Source: Planctomycetota bacterium (GTDB lineage: Bacteria; Planctomycetota; UBA8108; UBA1146; JAJFFE01). Taken from it: a DNA stretch of 18,892 nucleotides. The stretch spans positions 1 to 18,892 of the forward strand of contig JAGQRC010000009.1 in the NCBI GenBank assembly GCA_020425835.1, read 5' to 3'. Position 1 is the first letter of the stretch. Every line of letters begins with the position of its first letter. Position numbers and translations under genes: made by a program. Shown one piece after another: positions 1 to 8,377 of the stretch. The notes below the pieces were generated by a model that did not search any database, had not been told where the DNA came from, and worked only from the letters and a program-made list of their open reading frames with translations.

Positions 1-1249
1 GCGTGAGCAACTCCGCCAACGCCTCGGTCCGAGTGCGGTCATGAGCATCCCCGAAGACGTACGCCCTCGGTCCCGATACGTCCGCGGCCGATGCGTAGAA
101 CTCTCGTTGGTATCCGAGCAGCGACGTTCGGAGGTTGCGTGCCGCCTCCAGTGTCGACAGCGAGGTCACCAACTGGTTGCGAATGGTGAACGGGAACGAG
201 AGGTCGCCGCGCTCGCTCTCCTGGAGGTGGCCCCGAGAGCTCGCCTGCTCGAAGAGGATGCCGACCGCACCATTGATGTCGGGATAGGTCGAGCCCTTCC
301 CGTAGTAGAAGTCGTCGAAGCTCTCTTCCGTGTAGTAGCGACTGCCGATCGCATCGAGGGCGCTCGCGTGGAACTTCGCGATGCTCCGCGTGAGCTCCAG
401 GTTCCGTTCCGGGGTCCACGGGTTCTGGCGAGAGGGAATGCCCGGTTGGAAGAAGTAGGACGCGTCGGTTCCCATCTCGTGGTAGTCGGTGACGACGTTC
501 GGCTTCCAGGCGTGGTACCGCGCCAGGCGTCCGCGGGACTCGGGATGCACGAGGAGGAGCCAGTCGCGATTGAGATCGAACCAATAGTGGTTGGTCCGCC
601 CGCCCGGCCACGCCTCGTGGTGCTCCCGCGTCGCCGGGTCGGCGACGAGGTTGCGCGAGCGGTGCATGTTGGCCCAGTGGGCGAACCGACTGCCGCCGTC
701 CGGGTTCAGGCAGGGGTCGATCAGCACGACGCAGGACTCGAGCAGCGCGTCGATCTCGGGCCCGCGGGCAGCGGCGAGGTGGTACGCGAGCAACAGCGAG
801 GCGTTGCTCGCGCTCGACTCGTTGCCGTGGACCCCGTAGCCCATCCAGACGACGACCGGGTCGGTCGGAGCGAGGGACTCGAGACCCAACGCCACGCGTC
901 GATGTCGGTCTCGGATCGACTCGACGCGCTCGGCGGTCGCGTGGGCCGTCACCACCGCGAGCAACAAGCGACGTCCTTCGTGAGTGCGACCGTAGTCGGT
1001 GAGCTGGAATCGATCGGAGTGTTCGGCGAGCACCTCGAAGTAGCGAACGAGCTGATCGTGGCGAACGTGCCACTCACCCACCTCGTAGCCGAGGACCTCG
1101 CGCGGCGTCGGGACATCGGGGTCGTGGTCGAGTGCATCGGGAAGATAGTAGGCGAGGTCCAGGGCGGGAGGCGACGCCGGCGCGGTTCGGTCGGCGAGCC
1201 CGGCGGAACCCACCGCGAGCCACAACGGCACGGCGAGCGCGATGATCAT
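1..1249 (-). CDS. Exported M14-family zinc carboxypeptidase, C-terminus beyond window
   Basis: The reverse strand is open from an ATG at 1249 to the window edge, giving the first 416 residues; the C-terminus is cut off. Residues 1-19 look like a signal peptide (MIIALAVPLWLAVGSAGLA). The M14 zinc site is visible: GVHGNESS supplies H141 and E144, and DYHEM supplies H257. LNPDG (181-185) and FDLNRDW (224-230) are further family blocks, and E334 in ILFEQAS sits where the catalytic glutamate is expected. M14 enzymes cleave C-terminal residues from peptides; this subtype usually carries several hundred more residues after the catalytic domain, so roughly half may be missing. GAGGAG lies about 10 nt before the ATG and supports this start. 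The gene follows the DUF1028 gene after 59 nt on the same strand, so co-transcription is likely. Exact substrate is unknown. Confidence 0.9.
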   Translation of the reverse strand, partial: MIIALAVPLWLAVGSAGLADRTAPASPPALDLAYYLPDALDHDPDVPTPREVLGYEVGEWHVRHDQLVRYFEVLAEHSDRFQLTDYGRTHEGRRLLLAVVTAHATAERVESIRDRHRRVALGLESLAPTDPVVVWMGYGVHGNESSASNASLLLAYHLAAARGPEIDALLESCVVLIDPCLNPDGGSRFAHWANMHRSRNLVADPATREHHEAWPGGRTNHYWFDLNRDWLLLVHPESRGRLARYHAWKPNVVTDYHEMGTDASYFFQPGIPSRQNPWTPERNLELTRSIAKFHASALDAIGSRYYTEESFDDFYYGKGSTYPDINGAVGILFEQASSRGHLQESERGDLSFPFTIRNQLVTSLSTLEAARNLRTSLLGYQREFYASAADVSGPRAYVFGDAHDRTRTEALAELLT

Positions 1250-1308
1250 GGAAGGTTTGCTCCTCGGGGTCTGACTCAGGGTTTCGTGGGCGAAGCGCAT
1301 CCGCCGAT

Positions 1309-2826
1309 TCAGGGACAGCCGGCGAACTGCGAGCAGTCGAGGACATCGCCCGTCGGATCCGACCCACAGTCGGGATAGGGCGCGGGCGGTCGAGGACCCC
1401 CGGCCAGCCACGCCGAGAGACCGTAGACCGCATCCACGATGCCCAGGGCTCCATCGTCGTCGAGGTCGCAGGCGGATCGGCAGGTCGGTGTCGCGCCGGC
1501 GAGGAACAGGTACGCGAGCTCGAAGATGGGGTCGGCGATGTTCTCCACGCCGTCTTCGTTGCAGTCGCCGCGTCGGAACGGGACCTCGCAGGAGTCGGGG
1601 ACTCCGTTGCCGTTGTCATCCGCGACGAGTCCGGCGGCGATCGCACAGGAGTCGGCGATGTCGTCGCCGTCGCAATCCGACGCGAAGCCTCCGGTCACGT
1701 CCCCGATGCAGACCGTCGGCCGCGGCATCAGGATGACCGGACGGACGCCGTCGTCGGCGACGAGCTCGATCGTCACGTCGCCCACGCCACCGACCGCCTG
1801 GACGTCGACCGTCCAGACTCCCGGCGCGATGACCGAGGGGGACGAGACCTGGGCGAAGGGACTCCCGGCGATCGCCGACAGCGTCACCGTCGGATCGGTC
1901 ACGGCGTCGCCGGCCCAGTCGAGGAGCGTGATGGTCAACTGAGCGCCGTCGGCCATCGGGGTGGTCGCGACCGTGGAGCGAACCGCGTCGGGTCGACCGA
2001 CCAACCCGGCGCGCCAGACGTCGACGTCGCTCTGCATCGCGAGGACGGGGTCGGGGTCGGACGGGCTGGCGAAGGCGTAGTTGAGCGCGAGGAAGTAGTC
2101 CCCGTCGGCGCAGCCGTCGACGTTGCAGACCGGATCGTCGGTGTCCCCGGCCCGGGCGATGATGAAGAACCCGATGTCCCCGGCCTTGGTGAAGGACACG
2201 ACCGGGCAACCACAACTCGGGGGGATCGTTCCGCAGGAGCAACGCGAATCGCCCCCCGTCGCGCGAGCCGCCTCCATCCCTGCCAACAGCATCGCCGGAA
2301 GGTCGTCGGGCGGGCTCGCCTCGATCGCGGCGATGATCTCCTCTACCGTGCAGGCGCCGACCATGATATTGGCCTGCACGGCGTAGAGCACGTCCCCGAC
2401 CTGGCCGGTCCCGCCGCTGGCGACGGGAAGGGTCGACCCGCCCGTGAACGACAGCACGTCGCCACGAGTGTCGACCATGCCGTACTGTCGCGAGTCGTGA
2501 CCGCTGACGCCGGACACGGTGGCGAGGATCTCGGGCAGTGTGTCACCGTTCTCGAACCCGGCCCGGATCAGCGGCCTTCGCAATCCGTCGAAGTCGCCAC
2601 TGGCTTGGCAGACCGCGGCGCCCTTCCCGACGAGAACGACGGGCGTCAACGCGCGCAGGTCGAACGGAGCCAGGCAGGTCTCGGAGGCGAGACCGATCTC
2701 TCCGGTGCGGACGTCGACCAGAACGATCGACCAGGTCGCCATCGCCTCTTGGACCATCGCCGTGACGCCGAGGAGGGCGGCGGCGAGGATCGAGACTCGG
2801 CATGCGAGCGACGGACGGATGAGCAT
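1309..2826 (-). CDS. Exported DUF1028 (Ntn-hydrolase-like) protein with calcium-binding tail
   Basis: This encodes 505 residues from the ATG at 2826, which has GAGGAG about 7 nt upstream and opens a clean signal peptide ending AMA (28-30). An in-frame ATG at 2865 would spoil that peptide and is rejected. The mature protein starts T31-W-S-I-V, the hallmark N-terminus of DUF1028, followed by SRQYGMVDTRGDV and AARATGGDSRC blocks of that family. A Cys-rich stretch after GGDSRC (CSCG...CGCP...VCNVDGC) suggests disulfides outside the cytoplasm. An Ig-like segment follows. Residues about 384-416 hold thrombospondin-3-like DCDGDDIADSC and DDNGNGVPDSC; residues 421-432 and 454-465 are EF-hand/dockerin-like loops (DCNEDGVENIAD, DLDDDGALGIVD). 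DUF1028 has no well-established reaction; I recall it being grouped with N-terminal-nucleophile hydrolases. It lies 82 nt downstream of the FHA-protease gene. Confidence 0.88.
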   Translation of the reverse strand: MLIRPSLACRVSILAAALLGVTAMVQEAMATWSIVLVDVRTGEIGLASETCLAPFDLRALTPVVLVGKGAAVCQASGDFDGLRRPLIRAGFENGDTLPEILATVSGVSGHDSRQYGMVDTRGDVLSFTGGSTLPVASGGTGQVGDVLYAVQANIMVGACTVEEIIAAIEASPPDDLPAMLLAGMEAARATGGDSRCSCGTIPPSCGCPVVSFTKAGDIGFFIIARAGDTDDPVCNVDGCADGDYFLALNYAFASPSDPDPVLAMQSDVDVWRAGLVGRPDAVRSTVATTPMADGAQLTITLLDWAGDAVTDPTVTLSAIAGSPFAQVSSPSVIAPGVWTVDVQAVGGVGDVTIELVADDGVRPVILMPRPTVCIGDVTGGFASDCDGDDIADSCAIAAGLVADDNGNGVPDSCEVPFRRGDCNEDGVENIADPIFELAYLFLAGATPTCRSACDLDDDGALGIVDAVYGLSAWLAGGPRPPAPYPDCGSDPTGDVLDCSQFAGCP

Positions 2827-2908
2827 GAGGTCTCCTCGGTCGGGGTTCGAGGGGGGTCCTCGCATCGTACCGCAGCTTGCGCTCGCGCTCGGCCGCCGGG
2901 ACGAGTTT

Positions 2909-4465
2909 TCAACGGACGTCCGTCGCGGGCGGCCAGATCCGCTTCAGGCGGGAGATCGGCAGCACGAAACCGATGTCGGAAGCGATCTGTCCACCGTCGA
3001 CCGTCTGCACCGCGGTCACCACGCCGATCACTCGGCCCTCGGTGTCCACGACGGGACCTCCACTGTTGCCGGGGTAGACCGCGGACTGGACCTGCACGTA
3101 CGCGTCGACCTGGCGGCTGACCGTGCCGACGAACACCGAGGCCTTCATCACGTCGCGGTCCTGGATCAGCTTCCGGCCGAGCGGAAAGCCGAACAGGCGC
3201 ACCGAGCTCCCCGCGGTCGGCGGCACGCGATCGACCGTGAAGTCGCGGAGGTGGGGCATCCCCTCGAAGGGCTCGATCTTCAGGACCGCGAAGTCGTCCT
3301 CGTCATCGAACGCCATCGCGACGACGTGCGCCGTGTGGCGGCGAGAGGTCCCGGTGAAGACGATGTCGATCAGCGGATAGCGGACGACCGAGATGTCATC
3401 TCGGTACGGGATCTCACTCGGGTCATCGATGTCGATGACGTGAGCGTTCGAGATGATGTAGCCGTCGCCCGAGACGCAGAACCCGGAGCCGCTGTCGATC
3501 GCGCCGATCATCACATCGGTCGGATCGAGCGGACGCAGCCGCTCTCCGTCGATGGAGGTCTCGTGCAGGTAGCGATCCCCGTCCTTCTCGCGGAAGACCA
3601 TTTTCTTCTCGATGTAGACGATACTCGACAGCACGCCACGAAGCTGAGCCTGCTCCGCGCGCTCGAGCTCGATCGGGTCGTAGTGCTTCAGCTTCTCGTT
3701 GGTCTCCTCGAGTTGCTCGCGGAGCGCATCGAGATCGCCTTGACCCGTCGACTCCACATCCTGAATGCGCTCCCGGAGCTGCTCCGCGCGCAGCTCGAGC
3801 GCCTTCTCCCGTGCCTCGTAGGCGACGAGCTCCCCGCGATGTCTCGACTCCTGCTCGACGATGCGCTGGTGAGCGAGCTCGAGGTTCTTCTCGAGGGCCT
3901 CGTTCACGTCCTGCTGCTCGCGCACGAGGATCACTGCGGGGATCGCCACGCCGATCACGACGAGGATCACGAGGACCCAGGTCATCCGGGCCGGCATGTG
4001 GCTCCGTCGAGCGGGGGTGCCGTGCTCCTCGAGCCCGAGCGCCTGCTTCAACCGGATGATCGTCGACTTGCCGAAGTCGGGCGCCACCGGAGGGGGGGCA
4101 GCGGCATCGCCCATGGCGAGCGTCACGGTCTGGGTCGCGGTCGTACCGTGGACCACGACGAAGCTCGGTCCGGTCTCTCGTCCGAACTGCACGAGGTCGC
4201 CGCTGTGCAACTCGGTCCTCGACTCGATCTGCCGACCGTTGACCAATGTCCCGTTCTTCGATCCGAGATCCTCCACCTCGAGTCGGCCGTCGACCGCGTC
4301 GAGACGCGCGTGCAGTGACGAGACGTGAGGGAACCGGTCGCTGTCCAGGACGAGACCGTTGGAAGGATCTCGTCCCACCGACAGACCCGCGCCGGGAATC
4401 TCGACCAGGGAGGTCCAGCTCGGGATGTTCAGCGGCTTGAGCTTGAGGGAGGGTCGGCTGTCCAT
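2909..4465 (-). CDS. Membrane FHA-coiled-coil-trypsin-like serine protease
   Basis: This is a 518-residue protein with four clear parts. An FHA phosphothreonine-binding domain spans about 20-107, with the conserved G31-R32, S50/H52 and N71-G72 positions. One transmembrane helix follows basic residues at about 162-181, which predicts a cytoplasmic FHA domain and an exported C-terminus. A charged, heptad-like coiled coil covers about 183-275. The C-terminal domain is a chymotrypsin-fold, HtrA-like protease with H342 (SNAHVI), D391 (DFAVLKI) and S468 (YPGNSGGPV); no PDZ domain follows. The catalytic triad appears intact, so it should be active. The ATG at 4465 lacks a good Shine-Dalgarno sequence; TAAGAT lies 6 nt before it. 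It is divergent from the Tricorn-like gene and heads a leftward run of exported hydrolase genes. The phosphoprotein ligand and substrate are unknown. Confidence 0.93.
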   Translation of the reverse strand: MDSRPSLKLKPLNIPSWTSLVEIPGAGLSVGRDPSNGLVLDSDRFPHVSSLHARLDAVDGRLEVEDLGSKNGTLVNGRQIESRTELHSGDLVQFGRETGPSFVVVHGTTATQTVTLAMGDAAAPPPVAPDFGKSTIIRLKQALGLEEHGTPARRSHMPARMTWVLVILVVIGVAIPAVILVREQQDVNEALEKNLELAHQRIVEQESRHRGELVAYEAREKALELRAEQLRERIQDVESTGQGDLDALREQLEETNEKLKHYDPIELERAEQAQLRGVLSSIVYIEKKMVFREKDGDRYLHETSIDGERLRPLDPTDVMIGAIDSGSGFCVSGDGYIISNAHVIDIDDPSEIPYRDDISVVRYPLIDIVFTGTSRRHTAHVVAMAFDDEDDFAVLKIEPFEGMPHLRDFTVDRVPPTAGSSVRLFGFPLGRKLIQDRDVMKASVFVGTVSRQVDAYVQVQSAVYPGNSGGPVVDTEGRVIGVVTAVQTVDGGQIASDIGFVLPISRLKRIWPPATDVR

Positions 4466-4887
4466 GGGGCGATCTTACCCCGGTTCGCGAGCGACGCGCC
4501 ACACCGCCAAGGCGCGGATGCGGCGGACTCCGGAGGCAACAAAGTGCCGGTTCATGGCCGCGGAAGTGCGACCCGCGTCAGTGCCCGGAGCGGGTGGTTT
4601 ACCCCTTCCGACAGCAGGGGTACGGTCGCGAGGTGGTCGGCCATCGTAGGACCGCGATCTTCTCGAGAGCAGCCCTCCGAAAACGAACGTTACGGGCACT
4701 GCAGCCCGGAACGAAGTGTGTGTGGATCCACGAGGCGGGTCGGTCCGAGGTGCGACGTCGGTCGTCGTCGAGCGGTGAGATCGAGCGGTCCGCGCGGTGT
4801 TGCCTCCGCGCGGTGTGCCTTCCGCTTCGTGCCGTCCTTGCACCGTGTACCTTTCGCCCGTGTGTTGCTGGTGAACCAGGAGTCCTG
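4466..4887. other. Divergent intergenic region (422 bp)
   Basis: No gene is supported here; the open frame running in from 4594 is only the upstream extension of the S41 protease frame, whose signal peptide starts at 4888. The region must hold the promoters of both divergent genes. I see TAAGAT (reverse strand, 4472-4477) 6 nt before the FHA-protease start, an inverted repeat TACCCC/GGGGTA (4600-4605 and 4617-4622), and a direct repeat of CCGCGCGGTGT (4790-4800 and 4806-4816). No convincing -35/-10 pair is visible for the rightward gene. Confidence 0.6.
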
Positions 4888-7800
4888 ATGTCCCTCCGTC
4901 GATCGTTGCTCGCCGTCGCCGTCCTTCTCGGCTCTTCGCTCTCGCTGGGTGCGCGCGAGTCGATCTCCCTCGTCTCCGACTACGCTCTGTCGCCGGACGG
5001 ACAGCGATTGGTGTTCGTCTGGGTCGGCGATCTCTGGACGGTCGACTCCCGCGGTGGCGAGGCGACTCGTCTGACCGTGAACGACGCCGAGGACTACGCG
5101 CCCTGCTTCAGCCCGGATGGCTCGGAGATCGCGTTCGTCTCCACCCGGAACGAGGGTCGCCAGCTCTTCACGATGCCGGTCGAGGGCGGCACGCCGACGC
5201 AGCACACCTTCCACAGTGAAGGCGTCTACCTCGAGGAGTACGGTCCGAAGGGTGACGCGTTCCTGGTGCGTGCCGTGCGCGACCACTTCTGGCGCGACCC
5301 GTCGCGGTTCTTCCGGGTCGAGCGGGGGGGGAAGACCGCGGACCAATTGTTGTTCGATGCCGCGGGAGCCGACGGTCGCCTTTCCCCCGATGGCAAGTCG
5401 TTGCTCTTCTCCCGTGAGGGAACGAACTGGTTCCGCAAGGGCTACGAGGGAAGCCAGGCATCGCAGATCTGGCTCTACGAGCTGGAGACGGGGACCTTCC
5501 GCGAGGTCCTCGCGGACGACCTCGGCTTTCGACATCCCCGCTGGAAGCCGGACGGTTCCGGGTTCTACTACACCGGGCGGCAGAGCGGCTCGTTCAACCT
5601 CTGGGAGTGTGACATCGATGGCACCGATCGCCGACAGCTGACCGACTTCGACGACGACTCGGTGCATCGGCCCGAGGTGTCGCGCAACGGCGAAGTGATC
5701 GTTTTCTCCCAACTCTTCGATCTGTACCGCTTCGAGCCCGGTTCGGGTCGACCGCCGCGACGGATCGAGATCTACCAGGACGGCGAGCCGCTCGCGCCGG
5801 AACTCGTGCGCCGCAACCTCACCTCCGCCGATGAGGTCGCGTTCACCGACGATGGGCTCGAGATCGCGTTCGTCGCGGGGGGCGACGTCTGGGTGATGGA
5901 CACCGAGCTTCGCGAGCCCCGTCGGATCACCTCGACCCCCGAAGAGGAGCGCGACCCGGTGTTCTCCGCGGACGGGGAGCAGCTCTACTTCGTCAGTGAC
6001 GCCGACGGCCAGTGCGACATCTGGCGCGCCGAGCGGAAGCGGTCCGACTCGTACTGGTGGCAGAACGAGGAGTTCCGGTTGGAGCGGTGGACGCGGGACC
6101 CTGCGGTCGAGTCGAACCTGGAGTGCGTGCCGAACGCGAAGCAGCTCGCGTTCGTCCGCGGGCGAGGCGACCTGGTCCTCCGCAACATCGAGGACGGCGC
6201 GGAGCAGACGCTGCTCACGTCCTGGAACGCGCCGGACTACACCTTCTCTCCGGACGGGAAGTGGGTCGCGTACGCGGTCGACGACAACGATTTCAATCGC
6301 GACATCTGGATCGAGCCGATCGACGGGAGCCGACCTCCGTTCAATCTGTCGGTCCACCCCGACAACGATCGCGGACCATCGTGGTCACCGGATGGCCGGA
6401 AGCTCGCGTGGACCGGTCGGCGAGCCGACGACGAGACCGACATCTACTACGTCTACCTCCGGAGCGAGGACGACGAGGAGGACTCCCGGGATCGCCGGCT
6501 CGAGAAGGCCCTCGAGAAGATGAAGAAGGGGCGGAAGCCGGCGAAGGGCGCCAAGCCCAAGGGCGATGACGCGAGGCCGGATGCGGCGTCGAAGAAGGAT
6601 GGAGCGCCCTCGGCGAAGCAGGAGCCGGCCAAGGACAACTCGGCGAAGAGCGACGAGAGCAAGAACGACGACGCGGAAGAGAAGAAGGACGAGAAGAAGG
6701 AGGATGCCGCGAGCGGGACGGTGATCGACTTCGAGGGGATCCACGAGCGGATTCGCCAGATCTCCATCTCGGACTCCTGGGAGTCCTCACTGCTCTGGAT
6801 CGAGGACGACAAACTGGTCTTCGACGCGACGATCAACGGGGATTCGGGATCCTACTCGGTGGAGTTCCCCGACCAGCTGAGCCCCAAGAAGTTCTCCTCC
6901 ACGCGGGTTCGCGGGGCCGCCGTCCTGAAGGGTGCGAAGTCGCTGGGGCTCGTGAACCGCGGACAACCGGCCCTCCTCTCGTTCGCGGCGAAGCTCCAGT
7001 CGTTCGCGTTCACCGCTCATCAGGCCATCGATCCGAGGACGCGCTACCGCATCGGCTTCGACCAGGCGTGGCGCGCCATGCGAGATGGCTTCTACGATGA
7101 TCGTCTGGGCAACCGCAACTGGGATGCGATCCGGGCGAAGTACGGCACCGCCGCCGAGGACGCGATCGACGACGACGCGTTCGCTCGAGTCGTTCAACTG
7201 ATGCTCGGCGAGCTCAACGGATCCCACCTGGGCTTCAGCAATCGTGGTGGGCCGCGAGGTGGCCGAGATGACCAGCAGTGGACCGAAGTCACCGCGCACC
7301 TCGGGTTGCGCTTCGACCGGGAGTACCTCGGCCCCGGCTGGAAGGTTCGGGACGTCGTCCTGGGCGGCCCGACCTCCGAGGTCGACTCTCGCGTCGAGCC
7401 AGGCGAGATCGTTCTCGCGGTCGACGGCGTGTCGGTCGACCCGTCGCTGCCCGTGCATCGAGTTCTCAACGGGCTTCCCGATCGCGACATCCAGCTGCGA
7501 GTGCGATCGACGTCCGGCGACGAGCGCGACGTGACGCTCCGACCGACGAGCTACGGTGAGATCCGTCGGCTCCTCTACGACGAGTGGGTCACCCACAACG
7601 AGCGACGCGTCGAGGAGCTGTCGGAGGGGCGTCTCGGATACCTCCACATCCGCGGGATGAACTGGTCGAGCTTCCTGAAGTTCGAGCTCGAGCTCTATCG
7701 AGTGGGACACGGCAAGGACGGACTCGTCATCGACGTCCGCGCCAACGGCGGCGGATCGACGGCCGATCACCTGCTGACCGCGCTGACCCAGCCGCGACAC

Positions 7801-8277
7801 GCGATCACCGTCCCGCGAGGTGGGGGCCCCGGCTACCCACAGGATCGACGCGTCTATGCGTCGTGGACCAAGCCCATCGTGGTGCTCTGCGACCAGGACA
7901 GTTTCTCCAACGCGGAGATCTTCGCGCACGCCATCAAGACGCTGGGGCGCGGCAAGCTCGTCGGCCAGCCGACAGCCGGCGGCGTGATCTCCACCGGCGG
8001 CGCGCGCATCCTCGATCTCGGATTCCTCCGCATGCCCTTCCGCGGTTGGTTCCTGCTCGATGGAGAGGACATGGAACTCAACGGTGCCATGCCCGACGTC
8101 CGCGTGGAGCGCGAACCGGGCGACTGGCCGGCCGGGCGCGATCCTCAACTCGCGACCGCGGTGAGCGTGCTGCTCGAGGATGTGGCGACCTGGAAGGCAC
8201 GGCCGGAGCCGGTGTTGCGGAAGGCGTCGGAGCGTCGCGACGTTCCGGTCCGCGAGGTGCGCCGAGCGCGGTTCTGA
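4888..8277 (+). CDS. Exported Tricorn-like S41 protease with beta-propeller and PDZ domain
   Basis: The protein has 1129 residues. The ATG at 4888 is chosen because AGGAG (4878-4882) is 5 nt upstream and residues 1-22 form a signal peptide (MSLRRSLLAVAVLLGSSLSL...). Residues about 30-525 contain repeated SPDG-type propeller blades (for example FSPDGSEIAF, LSPDGKSLLF, FSPDGKWVAY, WSPDGRKLAW). Residues about 531-611 are a Lys/Glu/Asp/Ala-rich linker. The S41 part follows: H780 in NGSHLGF, a PDZ-like domain at about 798-880, and S1007 in DSFSNAEIF as the likely nucleophile, followed by VGQPTAGG. The length matches bacterial Tricorn homologues. Such enzymes are thought to degrade peptides admitted through the propeller; with a signal peptide it should act in the periplasm or outside. 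The archaeal enzyme is cytosolic, so the role may differ. It is transcribed away from the FHA-protease gene. Confidence 0.93.
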   Translation: MSLRRSLLAVAVLLGSSLSLGARESISLVSDYALSPDGQRLVFVWVGDLWTVDSRGGEATRLTVNDAEDYAPCFSPDGSEIAFVSTRNEGRQLFTMPVEGGTPTQHTFHSEGVYLEEYGPKGDAFLVRAVRDHFWRDPSRFFRVERGGKTADQLLFDAAGADGRLSPDGKSLLFSREGTNWFRKGYEGSQASQIWLYELETGTFREVLADDLGFRHPRWKPDGSGFYYTGRQSGSFNLWECDIDGTDRRQLTDFDDDSVHRPEVSRNGEVIVFSQLFDLYRFEPGSGRPPRRIEIYQDGEPLAPELVRRNLTSADEVAFTDDGLEIAFVAGGDVWVMDTELREPRRITSTPEEERDPVFSADGEQLYFVSDADGQCDIWRAERKRSDSYWWQNEEFRLERWTRDPAVESNLECVPNAKQLAFVRGRGDLVLRNIEDGAEQTLLTSWNAPDYTFSPDGKWVAYAVDDNDFNRDIWIEPIDGSRPPFNLSVHPDNDRGPSWSPDGRKLAWTGRRADDETDIYYVYLRSEDDEEDSRDRRLEKALEKMKKGRKPAKGAKPKGDDARPDAASKKDGAPSAKQEPAKDNSAKSDESKNDDAEEKKDEKKEDAASGTVIDFEGIHERIRQISISDSWESSLLWIEDDKLVFDATINGDSGSYSVEFPDQLSPKKFSSTRVRGAAVLKGAKSLGLVNRGQPALLSFAAKLQSFAFTAHQAIDPRTRYRIGFDQAWRAMRDGFYDDRLGNRNWDAIRAKYGTAAEDAIDDDAFARVVQLMLGELNGSHLGFSNRGGPRGGRDDQQWTEVTAHLGLRFDREYLGPGWKVRDVVLGGPTSEVDSRVEPGEIVLAVDGVSVDPSLPVHRVLNGLPDRDIQLRVRSTSGDERDVTLRPTSYGEIRRLLYDEWVTHNERRVEELSEGRLGYLHIRGMNWSSFLKFELELYRVGHGKDGLVIDVRANGGGSTADHLLTALTQPRHAITVPRGGGPGYPQDRRVYASWTKPIVVLCDQDSFSNAEIFAHAIKTLGRGKLVGQPTAGGVISTGGARILDLGFLRMPFRGWFLLDGEDMELNGAMPDVRVEREPGDWPAGRDPQLATAVSVLLEDVATWKARPEPVLRKASERRDVPVREVRRARF

Positions 8278-8360
8278 GGCCCGTTGGGATGGTGACGCTC
8301 GGGTGCGAAGTTCCTCGCCCGCGCGGCGCGAATGATGGGGGCTGGTCCGGGCTCCCGCGT

Positions 8361-8366
8361 TATGAT
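8361..8366 (+). promoter_or_regulatory. Possible -10 element TATGAT
   Basis: TATGAT differs from the sigma-70 -10 consensus at one base and lies 104 nt before the orphan small gene. Transcription would begin near 8373, just before the 12-bp inverted repeat. No matching -35 element is visible, so this is tentative. Confidence 0.3.
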
Positions 8367-8377
8367 CCTCCCTCGAC

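Noticed and set aside
41..1378. Forward-strand open frame of 445 codons
   Set aside because: It is antisense to the M14 carboxypeptidase, whose zinc-site motifs are clear; its product is Arg/Val/Glu-rich without recognisable motifs.
2519..4318. Forward-strand open frame of 599 codons
   Set aside because: It lies opposite the FHA-protease and part of the DUF1028 gene; composition is typical of GC-rich antisense frames.
4600..4622. Inverted repeat TACCCC/GGGGTA as an operator
   Set aside because: Only 6-bp arms with an 11-nt loop, expected by chance in DNA of this composition.
4690..6357. Reverse-strand open frame of 555 codons
   Set aside because: It is antisense to the propeller half of the S41 protease and shows no domain motifs or signal peptide.
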